Source: JACQFK01 sp964619955 (GTDB lineage: Bacteria; Planctomycetota; MHYJ01; JACPRB01). Taken from it: 64,000 nucleotides of DNA. Where the stretch lies: the NCBI GenBank assembly GCA_964619955.1, contig CAZUJF010000006.1, positions 1 through 64,000 on the forward strand. The letters are read 5' to 3'. Every line of letters begins with the position of its first letter. Position 1 is the stretch's first letter. Shown here in pieces: positions 33,685 to 42,859 of the stretch. A program made the position numbers and the translations under genes. The notes below the pieces were generated by a model, which did no database searches, had not been told where the DNA came from, and saw only the letters and a list, made by a program, of their open reading frames with translations.

Positions 33685-36600
33685 CTACGCGCGAGTGCGG
33701 CGCCGGCGCAGGGCCAGGGCGCCCATGACCAGCAGGAATTCAACGCCCAGCAGGCCGCAGTTGTCCTTGCTCTCCCCTTCGAAGGGAACTTTGGCGTCCT
33801 GCACTTCATTGGAGGGGACGCTCTCGCCAAGGCCGTTCTGCGCGGTGACGACGTAGAAAACCTCGGTGGTGCTGGAGGTGGCGGTGTAACTGGTCGCGGC
33901 CACCCCGGTCGCGATCGTCGTATAGGGGCCGCCGCTCGTGGCGGAGCGCTTGATGTTGTAGACCACCAGGCCGGATCCGGTCGGCGCGATCCAGGACAGG
34001 CTGATGGACGAGGGGCTGGACGAGTCCCCCACGAGGTTGACCGGGGGGGAGATGGCTGCCAGCGTCACCGTGGCGCCGACCTCGGCGGAAAGTGCGCCGT
34101 CTCCTGCGGCATTCGTGGCGAAGATAACATAGAAGACGGGCGTTCCCTGGGGCGCGCTGGTGTCGGCGAAGGTCGTCGTGCCCTGGGTGCGGCCCACTTC
34201 CGTGTAAGGCCCGCCGGAGGTCGTCGATCGACCGATGACGTATTCGATCGGGAGGCTTCCGCTGGAGGCTGTCCACGAGAGGAAGACCCGGCCGGCGCCC
34301 GCCACGGCGGTGGGGCTCGTCGGAGTTGAGGGAATCGTGGGCAGGATCAGGATCAGCGTGGGCGGGGTGGTCACCAGGATCTGGTTGGAGTAGGTGCTCT
34401 CACCCAGGCCATTGACGGCGGTGACGACATAGTAATACGAGGAGGACCCCGTCAGGCCGGAGTCGGTGTAGGACGTGGTCGGGACGCCCGTGGCCACCGC
34501 GGTGTAGGGCCCGCCGGACGTCGAGCTGCGGTACACGTTGAAGGAGTAGGGCCCGCCGATCGGGCTGTTCCAGGTCAGGAAGGCCTGTCCGCTGCCCGCC
34601 GTACCGGCGAGCGTTGTCGGAGGCGCCGACACAGTCAGGACAGGGGTCGTGGCGGAAGCGGTGGCTGAAACGGCCCCGTTCCCGACGCCGTTCACGGCAA
34701 AGACCTGGTACTCGAAGGTGGTGGAAGGCGGGAGGCCCGTATCGGTGTAGGTCGGCAGCGTCACGCCTGAGGCGATCACCGCGAAGGCGGCCGCCGTGGG
34801 CATGGGTCCCCGCCGTAGGACGGTATAGGAGGTGGCACCGGCCACCGGAATCCAGGTCAGGGAGATCTGACTGGGACCCGCCGTGGCCACCAGACCCGTA
34901 AGGGTACCCGGCGCGGAGGGGGTGGTGGCGGTCGCTTCATTGGACCCCAGGCTTTCCTGGTTGGCGATGTCCACCGCGGTGACCACATAGAAATACGGGG
35001 TTCCAGGGCTGAGAGAGTTGATGTCCGAGTAACTGACGCTGCTGAGTCCGGAAGCGATCCGGTTGCCTGCCACGAGGGTTACCGGGCTGGTGGTGCTGCG
35101 GTACACGTGATACGTCAGCGTTTGGCCGCCCGGCGGGGCCGACCAGGTCAGGTTGATCTGAAGGCCGTTGGCGGCCGCCGTCAGGTTCGAAGGAGCGACG
35201 GGGGGCACCGGCGGGATGGCGGAAACCGAGAAGTCCAGATCGCCATCCAGGTTGGGCCCTGCGGAGACCCAGGCGGAGCGACGTCCGATGTCGTCCACCG
35301 TCCGTGCACGCCAGTGATATTGAGTGTTGACGGCCCCCGAGAAGACGATGACCGCCTCGCTGGTGCCGATGTGATCCACGGCGCTGACGGGGATCAATTC
35401 GCCCGTGAGGATGTCCCTGCCTACAAACGCGGAGCCGATGGGTCGAATTTCTACCTCCATGAGGACCGTGCGGGCGATGTCCTCCGAGAAGACCTGCCCT
35501 CGGAGTTCGACCACCGGACTCGTGGTGCTGCCCCCGAAGGCAATCACGCTGGCAGCTGCAGCGGTTGTCTGACGAAGAGAGCGGGGTTCGTTCTCGTAGA
35601 AGCGCCGCAAGTACGTGTCGAAGCTGCCGTTGCTGAAATCCTGCCACGCAATGCTTACGCTTGCGCCGGCCTTCACGACCGGGAAGAGGGATGCGCCGAA
35701 AGTCCGGCTGATGCCTCCCAGCCCGGTGGAACTGATTCCGAATGAGGGGTCAAAGCCGACCGAGGTCCAAGGGCCATTGGCCGCAATCGCGCTGCGCTTG
35801 ACGTAAATCTCCGTATTTCCCGGTTCATCATCCGCCCAAGCGACATAGGCGAAGCCGCCTGAAGCGGCAATCGAGGGGGTCGTGGAACGGTGGTCTCCGA
35901 GCAGGGGGATGCTGGCCGTCACGCTGGCGGCGAGATTCCTGCTTACTCGTATCTGGCTATGCGTCAGATCGATGCCTTCTTCCCAGGCGATCCAGATGTT
36001 CCCGCCGTCGATGGCGAGCGAAGGATAGACGGAGAGGGTGGCAGTACCGCTCACATCTGTCCGAGGAAAGGCAACGGCCGTGCGGGCCCAGATGGGCTGG
36101 GTCTGCCCATCATAGGCGGGGCTCTGATTGGGGTCGATGGGGCCCGGGATGGGTGGGACGAACGTGAACGTCGTCGGGTCATTTGCCAGTGTACCCTGCG
36201 CAAAGATGATGTCGTAATCTCCGCCCCGGGTATCCTGCCAGACCAAGCTGATCGTACGGGCCGTGCCGCCCGCGCCTTCGCTGACATGAAGTTTCGGGCG
36301 CTCCGAGACGAAGCCTGCAGGAGTGGCGCTGATGCCCGTCGTGCTCACGGGGCCGATATCACCGGGGGTGTACCAGCCCGCCGGTATGATCGGGAAGTTC
36401 TCGTAAAAAGTCGCCGTCGCGACTTCGTCCGCCCGCCCCGCGTCACCTGGAAAGAACGCGGCCAAATGGATCTGCGTCGGTCCGGTCGAGGTGTCCTGCC
36501 AAGCCACGACAGGCACGGTGGAGATTGCCTGGGTGCTGGGGGCGCGAGTCGTCATGTATGCCACGCTGGGGAAGTACGACTCGCCGCTGCTGTTGCTGAC

Positions 36601-37707
36601 GCCGCCATTGGTTGCCGATCCGTTGAGTTCAATCCAGGCGGTCCCTGTCCACTTCTTCAGGTAGATCTCGAAATTGCCGCTCGAGTCGTCCTGCCACGCC
36701 ACGAAGACTTCGCCGCTAGGGGTGATCGCAATCGAGGGATTGGTGGCGTTGCCCGTGGTGCCGCTGAGCCCGTTGCCCCCGAAGGATTCGGCATGCGAAC
36801 GCCATTCGAAGCCGTTCCAGTACCGCAGGTAGATCTTGAAGCGCTTGGTGGCGCCGCTCCCGACCTCCTCAGCCCAGGCCAGGTAGGGATTGCCGCCGCC
36901 TTCGATGGCCAGTGCCGGAGTCTGGGAGACCGTCGGGGTTTCGGAAACGCCGCCCAACGTGGCGGACAGATCGATTTCAAGCCAGGGATCCACCACCACA
37001 GGCCATTCGGCCTTGGCCATGAACCCGGCCGAGACTTCCAACACGATCCGGCCGTTCTCCATCCGGGGTTGCAGGGCCTCGCGCCGGCCCGCGGCATCGT
37101 ATGCCAGTGCGCCGTCGTAGATGAGCCGCGAACCATCCTCGAGGGTTCCCAGCGCCACGCCCTGGCGCGAAGGGATCGCCTCAAGGTCTCCCTTCAGGTT
37201 TCCCTCGACCTGAACATGCACGCGCAGCGCGCCTTCGCCCAAGGCTTCGTGGATCCGGAAGAGTTGTTCCACCCGGGTGTTCTCGAAGACGTAGACTTCG
37301 GTCATGGCGCCGCGATCGATGCTGGCCTGGGCAAATCGGTCCCGCTTCGCAGGGGAATCCTTGAGGGTGCCCGCAACCCCTCCCTGATCGATGGCGGCTC
37401 CCTTGAGTCGCACTTCGTGGCCGCGGGTGGCGAAGCGCAGGCCCTGGGCGTCGACCTCAGCCTGATACTTCACACCTCCGAATTGCATGCCTGCGTCAGT
37501 AACCTGCTCGGAGACGCGATGGCTGGAGAGTTGGGGCAGGTTGGCCAGCGGCGCGGGACCCGCAAGCGGGGCGGGCGCAGCGTCAGACGAAGCCCGCGCC
37601 GGTTCACTTGCCGGCGAAGAGGCAGGGGCCGCCTGCTCGCGCGGAGCTCTCGTCACCAGAAGCAGCAATGCGAGAACGACGGAGAATCCCAGAACCTTGG
37701 CTTTCAT
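33685..37707 (-). CDS. Giant surface protein: beta-propeller plus five FN3 domains and sorting tail, 1340 aa
   Basis: Signal peptide (MKAKVLGFSVVLALLLLVTRA). About residues 260-700 hold repeats such as PSIAASGGFAYVAWADDEP and PSLAIDGGNIWIAWEEG, each ending in YLRR or YVKR, as in a sialidase-like propeller. About 830-1290 are five fibronectin type III domains (VYRSTTSGGPYT, YYVVTAVNGLGES recur). The end, NCGLLGVEFLLVMGALALRRRR, has the Cys-Gly/hydrophobic/Arg pattern of C-terminal sorting signals such as MYXO-CTERM, which suggests lipid or surface attachment. No processing enzyme is in the window. Probable adhesin or matrix protein. AAGGGA lies about 7 bases upstream of the ATG. Confidence 0.8.
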   Translation of the reverse strand: MKAKVLGFSVVLALLLLVTRAPREQAAPASSPASEPARASSDAAPAPLAGPAPLANLPQLSSHRVSEQVTDAGMQFGGVKYQAEVDAQGLRFATRGHEVRLKGAAIDQGGVAGTLKDSPAKRDRFAQASIDRGAMTEVYVFENTRVEQLFRIHEALGEGALRVHVQVEGNLKGDLEAIPSRQGVALGTLEDGSRLIYDGALAYDAAGRREALQPRMENGRIVLEVSAGFMAKAEWPVVVDPWLEIDLSATLGGVSETPTVSQTPALAIEGGGNPYLAWAEEVGSGATKRFKIYLRYWNGFEWRSHAESFGGNGLSGTTGNATNPSIAITPSGEVFVAWQDDSSGNFEIYLKKWTGTAWIELNGSATNGGVSNSSGESYFPSVAYMTTRAPSTQAISTVPVVAWQDTSTGPTQIHLAAFFPGDAGRADEVATATFYENFPIIPAGWYTPGDIGPVSTTGISATPAGFVSERPKLHVSEGAGGTARTISLVWQDTRGGDYDIIFAQGTLANDPTTFTFVPPIPGPIDPNQSPAYDGQTQPIWARTAVAFPRTDVSGTATLSVYPSLAIDGGNIWIAWEEGIDLTHSQIRVSRNLAASVTASIPLLGDHRSTTPSIAASGGFAYVAWADDEPGNTEIYVKRSAIAANGPWTSVGFDPSFGISSTGLGGISRTFGASLFPVVKAGASVSIAWQDFSNGSFDTYLRRFYENEPRSLRQTTAAAASVIAFGGSTTSPVVELRGQVFSEDIARTVLMEVEIRPIGSAFVGRDILTGELIPVSAVDHIGTSEAVIVFSGAVNTQYHWRARTVDDIGRRSAWVSAGPNLDGDLDFSVSAIPPVPPVAPSNLTAAANGLQINLTWSAPPGGQTLTYHVYRSTTSPVTLVAGNRIASGLSSVSYSDINSLSPGTPYFYVVTAVDIANQESLGSNEATATTPSAPGTLTGLVATAGPSQISLTWIPVAGATSYTVLRRGPMPTAAAFAVIASGVTLPTYTDTGLPPSTTFEYQVFAVNGVGNGAVSATASATTPVLTVSAPPTTLAGTAGSGQAFLTWNSPIGGPYSFNVYRSSTSGGPYTAVATGVPTTSYTDSGLTGSSSYYYVVTAVNGLGESTYSNQILVTTPPTLILILPTIPSTPTSPTAVAGAGRVFLSWTASSGSLPIEYVIGRSTTSGGPYTEVGRTQGTTTFADTSAPQGTPVFYVIFATNAAGDGALSAEVGATVTLAAISPPVNLVGDSSSPSSISLSWIAPTGSGLVVYNIKRSATSGGPYTTIATGVAATSYTATSSTTEVFYVVTAQNGLGESVPSNEVQDAKVPFEGESKDNCGLLGVEFLLVMGALALRRRRTRA

Positions 37708-37756
37708 TCGCGTTCCCTTTTAGCAAACGGGGGTCATCGGTCCCAACGGATGCAAA

Positions 37757-37784
37757 ATCATATCATATGAATCCGCGGCGTCAA
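37757..37784 (-). promoter_or_regulatory. Promoter of the giant surface protein gene
   Basis: Minus strand: TTGACG (37784-37779), 16-base spacer, TATGAT (37762-37757), about 50 bases before the ATG. Confidence 0.65.
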
Positions 37785-37836
37785 TGAATGCGGAACCTGG
37801 AGGGGCTCGGAGCGCGCCCATGCGAAGTCCGCCTCA

Positions 37837-37871
37837 CCCTCCTTCGCCCCTGAGGGGTGGGCTTCGGAGGG
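37837..37871. repeat. REP-like hairpin (copy in the polysaccharide region)
   Basis: CCCTCC (37837-37842) pairs with GGAGGG (37866-37871), with an inner TTCGCCCC/GGGGTGGGCTTC partial stem. Same design as the hairpins near 59922, 62120, 62343 and 63952. It sits between the divergent promoters of the FN3 and barrel genes. The rest of 37708-38020 holds only these promoters. Confidence 0.6.
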
Positions 37872-37935
37872 TTTCGCCCGCCGCGGGAAACCGGGCTTCT
37901 ATTGCGGCGGGCTCAAGTTTGAAAGGGGGCTTTTG

Positions 37936-37963
37936 TTGACAGATGCGCCGTCGCGGCTATAAT
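37936..37963 (+). promoter_or_regulatory. Consensus promoter of the second beta-barrel gene
   Basis: TTGACA (37936-37941), 16-base spacer, TATAAT (37958-37963): a perfect match to both boxes. The leader of about 50 bases contains a GGGCGCC/GGCGCCC hairpin (37979-37997) and GGGAAGGG before the ATG. Expected to be strongly and constitutively expressed. Confidence 0.8.
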
Positions 37964-38020
37964 TTCACCGAACCGAAGGGCGCCTCCAGGCGCCCGGACA
38001 TCGAAAGAGGGAAGGGCCTG

Positions 38021-39235
38021 ATGCTGAAGAACTGGGTGGTCTTGGCCGTCCTGCTGGCGCTTCCCGCTGCGGCGGCGGCGCAGGATTTCGGCACCGAATG
38101 GTTCGATCGCGTCACCAACGAGATCCAGCAGGAGCGCGGCCCCCAGCTGCCCAAGCCCGTCACCTTCAGCGCCATGGGCGGCGTGGCCTACTATTACGAC
38201 AACAATCTCTTCCTCACCGAGGACGACGAGGAAAAATCCTCCGTCATCCTCCCGTTCGCCCGGGCCCGCCTCGAATACGCGACCCCCACGCTGGACGTGC
38301 AGGCCGACCTGCTGGCGAATTACAAGTTCTACACCACTGATCACGACCTCGACGACGACGAAGAGCGCCTCTACGTGCACCTCCGGCAGCTCGGCGCCAA
38401 GCATACGATCGAATTGACGGGCCTGCTCCAGCACATCAGCGATCCCACCGACGCCATCTACTTCGACCGCGTGGAACGGGTCATCGCGACCGCCGTCCCC
38501 AAGGTGTCCTTCGATTTCACCAAGACGTGGTCGGTGGAAGTTCGCACCGATTACCAGGTGCTTCGTTATTCCGAGAACGACCTGGGCGATCTCTACGACA
38601 ACAACAGCACCCGCTTCGACACCACGCTGGTGTGGCGCAGCTTCTGGGGCTTCGACGCCCTGGCCCAGTTCGGCTACATCAACATCGCCTACGTGGGCGG
38701 GCAGGACAGCGGCGCCCCGCCCGACGCGTTCGGCTACTATTACCGCGCCGGCTTCCGGGGCGATCTGCTGCCGAATCTCGTGCTGGAGGGTCTGGTCGGC
38801 TACACCACGATCGAGACCGATTTCTACCGGGGCACGAGCGAGGACGAGGACGCCAGCGATTTCGACGCGTCCGTGTATCTGCGCTATGAGGCGACGGAGA
38901 GCGTCAAGTTCAACGCGCGCTTCGTCCGGCACTTCACGTTCGCCGGCGGCGTCGACTCCTATCAGCTGGTCAACCGCTTCATCCTGGGCGCCGAATGGCA
39001 GGCGCTCCAGGAGCTCACGTTCCGCCTCCGGGGCCAGTTCGACGCCACCAAGGGCATGCAGGGCACCGAGCGGCAGTTCTGGTCCGGGAGCCTGGGCGCG
39101 GAGTACCGCATCAACGAGCACATCGCCACCGAGGCGGGCGTCACGTTCCGCAAGGGCGACACCACCTACGACAACGAGCTCGAGACGGATTTCACCAACC
39201 TGATCTTCCATCTGGGGCTGGCGCTGGTGTGGTAG
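38021..39235 (+). CDS. Outer-membrane beta-barrel protein, 404 aa
   Basis: Signal peptide MLKNWVVLAVLLALPAAAAA then QDFGTEWFDRV. The mature part is all amphipathic strands and ends LGLALVW with a terminal aromatic residue, as barrels inserted by BamA do. Clear paralogue of the barrel at 31207-32394 (shared QDY/QDF..WFDRV start, DDDEERLY segment, HISDP/HESDP). Next to polysaccharide polymerisation and export genes and driven by the strongest promoter in the window, so it may be an abundant porin or a polysaccharide exit channel (inference). The ATG at 38021 has a Shine-Dalgarno; the frame is open upstream. Confidence 0.78.
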   Translation: MLKNWVVLAVLLALPAAAAAQDFGTEWFDRVTNEIQQERGPQLPKPVTFSAMGGVAYYYDNNLFLTEDDEEKSSVILPFARARLEYATPTLDVQADLLANYKFYTTDHDLDDDEERLYVHLRQLGAKHTIELTGLLQHISDPTDAIYFDRVERVIATAVPKVSFDFTKTWSVEVRTDYQVLRYSENDLGDLYDNNSTRFDTTLVWRSFWGFDALAQFGYINIAYVGGQDSGAPPDAFGYYYRAGFRGDLLPNLVLEGLVGYTTIETDFYRGTSEDEDASDFDASVYLRYEATESVKFNARFVRHFTFAGGVDSYQLVNRFILGAEWQALQELTFRLRGQFDATKGMQGTERQFWSGSLGAEYRINEHIATEAGVTFRKGDTTYDNELETDFTNLIFHLGLALVW

Positions 39236-39263
39236 CGGGGGTTCGCGCTGCGCGCGGGCTTGC

Positions 39264-39287
39264 AGTTGGTAGCTGGTAGCTGGTAGT
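39264..39287. repeat. Heptanucleotide tandem array, 3 units
   Basis: AGTTGGT, AGCTGGT, AGCTGGT in tandem (period 7) between the convergent stops of the barrel and Wzy-like genes. Compare the arrays at 42767-42787 and 55197-55224. Confidence 0.7.
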
Positions 39288-41641
39288 CAGCGCCGGAGGG
39301 AATCCCGCAGCGCCCGGGCTTCGGCGTCCTCCGGATGCCGTTGAAGCCACTCTTCCAGCAGGATCAACGCCGTATCCTTCCTTCCCAAACCGGCTTCCGC
39401 CCTAGCGAGTCCGAATCGCGTTCGACGGTCGTCGGGACGCGACCGCAGGACCTCCCGCAGGTCCCCGGCGGCCGCCTCGTGGAGCCGCTCGTCCAGCGCC
39501 AGCAGCCCCCGTTGCAGGACCCATTCCACGTTCGAGGGATCCTTGGTCTTGGCGGCCGTGTAGGCCTCGATGGCCTCCAGGCGCGCCCCCTTCGCCGCGA
39601 GGATCCCGCCTTTGAGGCCGTCCCAGGCGGCCGTCGCCGGATCGATGCGCAGCGCGAACGTGATCCGCTCCAGCGCGCGATCGTAGACCTGCAGCTTGAG
39701 CCAGGCCGCGGCGGCGGCGGCGTGCGCTGGGGCGTCGGAGGCGGCCCTGAGGCGGCGTTCGCGCAGCGCGGCCTCGAGGCCCCACTGCCCCGCCTCGCGC
39801 AGGCGGTCCGCGAAGGCGTCGAAGTCCCGGGCATGTTCGGCCGACTCGGGCACGTGTTTCAGGAAGTAGTCGTGGCCTTCCTTCCAGCGTCCGCGCCGCA
39901 CCAGTTCCCCCGCGAAGAGGGCCCGGGGCCGGGGCAGGGGCGGAATCAGGGCCTCCATCTGCGCGCCGGGCACGTCGGTGTCGAACAGCTCCTCGAGGAC
40001 CGCGCCCAGCGCCGACGGTTCCTGCTCGAAGAGACGGTGCAGACAGCGCGCCGCCGCGTCCTTCATCCCGTTGTCCCAGAAGATCAGGCCCGCCTCGCGC
40101 TGCAGGTCGGCATGGGCGGGGAAGAGGTCCGCCGCCGCGCCGAAGCGCTGCGGCTCCCCGGTCGCCCGCGCGAGCGCCCAGGCCGCCCGGTGGTCGTAGG
40201 GGGACGCCCGGAGCACCGCGCGGGCCTCGGCCTCCGTGCGGGGCTCGCGGGGCAGCTGCAGCAGGGCGACCGCGCCCAGGGCGAACGCGACGCCGGCGAG
40301 CGCGGGAGGCCAGGCCGGGCGGGCCTCGCCCCCGCGCACCGCCGCCGCCCCCAGGCCGAAGAGCACCCCGGCGAGCCAGCCGATCGACGGGATGCGCAGG
40401 TCGAAGTCGACGAAGGCGTGGATCGCGAGCACGGCGATGCCCGCCATCGCGGCCGCGACCGGCATGCGGTCCGGTCCCGGCAGCGGACGCTGCGCGCGCC
40501 AGACCCGGACGAACCAGAGGCCGAGGCCCGCGAGCAGGAGGAGCAGGCCGGGGAAACCGGCTTCGAAAAGGACGTTGACGTATTCGTTGTGCGCGTGCTG
40601 GATCTGCCCGGGCATCGTGACCGGCTGGAAGGGGTGGAAGGCCGTGGGGTGCGCGCCCCAGCCGAAGCCGAGCAAGGGCTGCTTCAGGGCCGCGGCGCTC
40701 GTGGCCTTCGCGATCTGCCAGCGCAGGTCGCCCGAGGGCTCGAACGGGTCGAGGGTCGAGAAGCGCGCGGCGAGGCCCGTGGGGTCCGCCACGAAAATCC
40801 CGACGGCGAGGAGGCCCCCCAGCCCCGCCAGGCCGGCGGCCGCGGCGCGTCCGCGGTGGAAGAGCGGGAGCAGCAGGAGCCCGCCGAGCGCGGCCAGGGT
40901 CCCGCCGCGGGACTTGGAGGCGACGATCGCCACCGCGAAGAGGGCGGCGAGCAGGGCCCATCCGAGCCCGCCCTCGAGCCGTCTCGACCAGCCCGCCTTG
41001 CCGGCGTCGTCGGAGCGCCGGAGGGGCCAGGCGAAACGCGCGTAGGCGCGGGACGACGCCAGGACCAGGGCCACCGCCATGAGGCCGGCGAAATTGTTCC
41101 GTCCCACCAGGGTGCCGCTGGCCGAGTCCGGCGCCGCGCGGGGCCCGAAGAACGGGACCGTCGCCAGCCCGCCGAACTGCTGCCCCAGGCCGTACACCGC
41201 CTCGAGCCCCAGCAGCGCGAGCAGTCCGCCCACGAGGGTCCCCGTCGGCAGCCCCGCCTGCCGGAGGCGCATCGTGAAGAGGCCCGCGAGCAGGTAGGAC
41301 TGGATCAGCGCCGTCGTCCGGAGGCCGTAGACCGCATCGGCGGCCGCGGGCCAGGCGCCCACGCCGTGCTGCGCCCGCCAGCGCGCCGTCTCCGGGAAGA
41401 GCAGCGGCAGCGCCGGAAGGAGCGGGATCAGCAGAAGGACGAGGAGGACGTGGATCCAGATCCAGGGGGCGCGGCCGATGCGGAGCGGTTCGTCTTTCAG
41501 CAGCCGGAGGGAGGCGGCGTAGAGCAGCGTCATCCCCAGGGCGGTCAGCGGGGCGGCCCAGGCGCTGACGCCGCCGTTCCAGAGGAGGGAACCGCCCCAG
41601 AGGAGCAGAAACGCGGTCCAGAGGGCGACAGGACGGGTCAT
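39287..41641 (-). CDS. O-antigen ligase/Wzy-type polysaccharide membrane protein with TPR tail, 784 aa
   Basis: At least ten transmembrane helices in the first 460 residues. The periplasmic motif HAHNEYVNVLFEAGFPGL is the hallmark of the Wzy_C/O-antigen ligase (WaaL) superfamily, and GTLVGRNNFAGLMA and SKSRGGTLAALGG are also family-typical. The C-terminal 300 residues are TPR-like helical repeats, a fusion known in several phyla. It either polymerises repeat units or joins chains to lipid or protein. A start at TTG 41647 is possible; ATG 41641 is preferred. No Shine-Dalgarno is obvious. Confidence 0.85.
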   Translation of the reverse strand: MTRPVALWTAFLLLWGGSLLWNGGVSAWAAPLTALGMTLLYAASLRLLKDEPLRIGRAPWIWIHVLLVLLLIPLLPALPLLFPETARWRAQHGVGAWPAAADAVYGLRTTALIQSYLLAGLFTMRLRQAGLPTGTLVGGLLALLGLEAVYGLGQQFGGLATVPFFGPRAAPDSASGTLVGRNNFAGLMAVALVLASSRAYARFAWPLRRSDDAGKAGWSRRLEGGLGWALLAALFAVAIVASKSRGGTLAALGGLLLLPLFHRGRAAAAGLAGLGGLLAVGIFVADPTGLAARFSTLDPFEPSGDLRWQIAKATSAAALKQPLLGFGWGAHPTAFHPFQPVTMPGQIQHAHNEYVNVLFEAGFPGLLLLLAGLGLWFVRVWRAQRPLPGPDRMPVAAAMAGIAVLAIHAFVDFDLRIPSIGWLAGVLFGLGAAAVRGGEARPAWPPALAGVAFALGAVALLQLPREPRTEAEARAVLRASPYDHRAAWALARATGEPQRFGAAADLFPAHADLQREAGLIFWDNGMKDAAARCLHRLFEQEPSALGAVLEELFDTDVPGAQMEALIPPLPRPRALFAGELVRRGRWKEGHDYFLKHVPESAEHARDFDAFADRLREAGQWGLEAALRERRLRAASDAPAHAAAAAAWLKLQVYDRALERITFALRIDPATAAWDGLKGGILAAKGARLEAIEAYTAAKTKDPSNVEWVLQRGLLALDERLHEAAAGDLREVLRSRPDDRRTRFGLARAEAGLGRKDTALILLEEWLQRHPEDAEARALRDSLRR

Positions 41642-41675
41642 CCGCAAGGGGTCATCCGGAGTTGGGTCAACCGGT

Positions 41676-41740
41676 CAACAAAACAGACGGGCTGCTTTGT
41701 TGCCCGGGGGAGGCAACAAAGCAGCCCGTCTGTTTTGTTG
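41676..41740. terminator. Perfect 27-bp inverted repeat, terminator-like
   Basis: Units 41676-41702 and 41714-41740 are exact reverse complements 11 bases apart, each with internal dyad symmetry (CAACAAA...TTTGTTG). The 5-base centre is inverted relative to the copy at 19110-19174, otherwise the two elements are nearly identical, including the 11-base spacing. It lies between two minus-strand genes and probably terminates nothing on the upstream side except stray or plus-strand transcripts. Confidence 0.8.
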
Positions 41741-41790
41741 GCGCTTGTGAACTCCGGCATGGGGCCTCCCGTGCAGAATGCGGACGAGCC

Positions 41791-42738
41791 CTAGAAGAGG
41801 CCGCGCTCCGGGACCCAGACCACGTCCCCCGGCAGCAGGTCCACGTCCTGCTCCAGGCGGCCGTCCAGCACGGCGTCCAGGTCCACGGTGATCTTGCGGA
41901 TCTCTCCGGACGGCGTCTGGCGCAGCACCTGGACTCGGCCCGTGGAGGCGAATTTCGTGTAGCTGCCCGCCTGGCTCACCGCCATCGACACCGTCACGCG
42001 GGCCTCGTTGGGGACGTCCACCTGGCCGGGCTTGTTCACGGCGCCCAGCACGTACGCCACCCGCACCGCCGAGGGCACCACCACCAGGTCGTCGGGCCAG
42101 AGCTCGACGTCCGCATCCGCATTCCCGCGGGCGACCAGGCGTTCCACGTCGCGCAGCGAAAGGCGGATCACCTCGCGTTCGGCGGGACCGCGGCGCCGCA
42201 CGATCTGCACGAACTCCTTGTACGCGCGATCCGTGAAGCCGCCCGCCATCGCGATCACCTGCAGCACGGTCAGGCGCCCGTCGGGGAGGATCTCGTAGCC
42301 GTCGGGCTTCGTCACGCCGCCCACGATGTAGACCCGGCGCTTCGCGTACTCCTTCACCGTCACCGTGACCGACGCCTCGTGCAGGTAGTCCTTTTCCAGG
42401 CGGGTCCGGATCACGGTCTCCAGCGCGGACGGCGTGCTCGCCGCGGCGCCCACCGCGCCCACCAGAGGGAAGCTGATCCGGCCGTCCTGCGGGATGCGGA
42501 CCTCCAGGGCGAGGTCGGGCTGCCGGAAGACGGTGATCTGGAGCAGGTCCCCCGCCATCAGCAGGGGATCCGGACGGGGGACGCTGCGCACCGCGGGGCC
42601 GGGGGCGTCCGTCGTCCCCGCGGGGATCTTGTCCGGCGAGCCGGGGGGCAGGAAGGACGGAAGATTGGGCGCGGAGCGCTGCTCCGGGGGGGATCCGCAG
42701 GCGGCCAGCGCGAGAAGGATTCCGGCGGCGTATTTCAT
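41791..42738 (-). CDS. Wza-type polysaccharide export lipoprotein, 315 aa
   Basis: Lipoprotein signal MKYAAGILLALAAC with Cys14 as the acylation site. A polysaccharide export (Poly_export) domain follows (about 75-165: LLQITVFRQPDLALEVRIPQDGRI, EASVTVTVKEYAKRRVYIVG), then two SLBB domains (GGVTKPDGYEILPDG and LGAVNKPGQVDVPNEA). Forms an outer-membrane-associated export channel for exopolysaccharide or capsule. The start at 42738 is chosen for the lipobox; the frame is open to 42825. A possible -10 (TATTCT) lies 11 bases upstream. Same direction as the Wzy-like gene. Confidence 0.9.
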   Translation of the reverse strand: MKYAAGILLALAACGSPPEQRSAPNLPSFLPPGSPDKIPAGTTDAPGPAVRSVPRPDPLLMAGDLLQITVFRQPDLALEVRIPQDGRISFPLVGAVGAAASTPSALETVIRTRLEKDYLHEASVTVTVKEYAKRRVYIVGGVTKPDGYEILPDGRLTVLQVIAMAGGFTDRAYKEFVQIVRRRGPAEREVIRLSLRDVERLVARGNADADVELWPDDLVVVPSAVRVAYVLGAVNKPGQVDVPNEARVTVSMAVSQAGSYTKFASTGRVQVLRQTPSGEIRKITVDLDAVLDGRLEQDVDLLPGDVVWVPERGLF

Positions 42739-42766
42739 GGAACCCGAGAAGAATAGCAGAAGAATA

Positions 42767-42787
42767 AGGAATGGAGAATGGAGAATG
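42767..42787. repeat. Heptanucleotide tandem array, 3 units
   Basis: AGGAATG, GAGAATG, GAGAATG in tandem, in the space between the divergent Wza-like and WD40-like genes. Confidence 0.6.
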
Positions 42788-42797
42788 AGCGCCGCAC

Positions 42798-42826
42798 TTG
42801 ATTCGTTTCCCCGCAGGCGGTCCAAT
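42798..42826 (+). promoter_or_regulatory. Possible promoter of the WD40-like protein gene
   Basis: TTGATT (42798-42803), 17-base spacer, TCCAAT (42821-42826), about 34 bases before the ATG. GGGGAGGG gives a strong ribosome site. Confidence 0.4.
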
Positions 42827-42859
42827 ACAGCGGGGACGGGTTAGTTCGGGGAGGGACCC

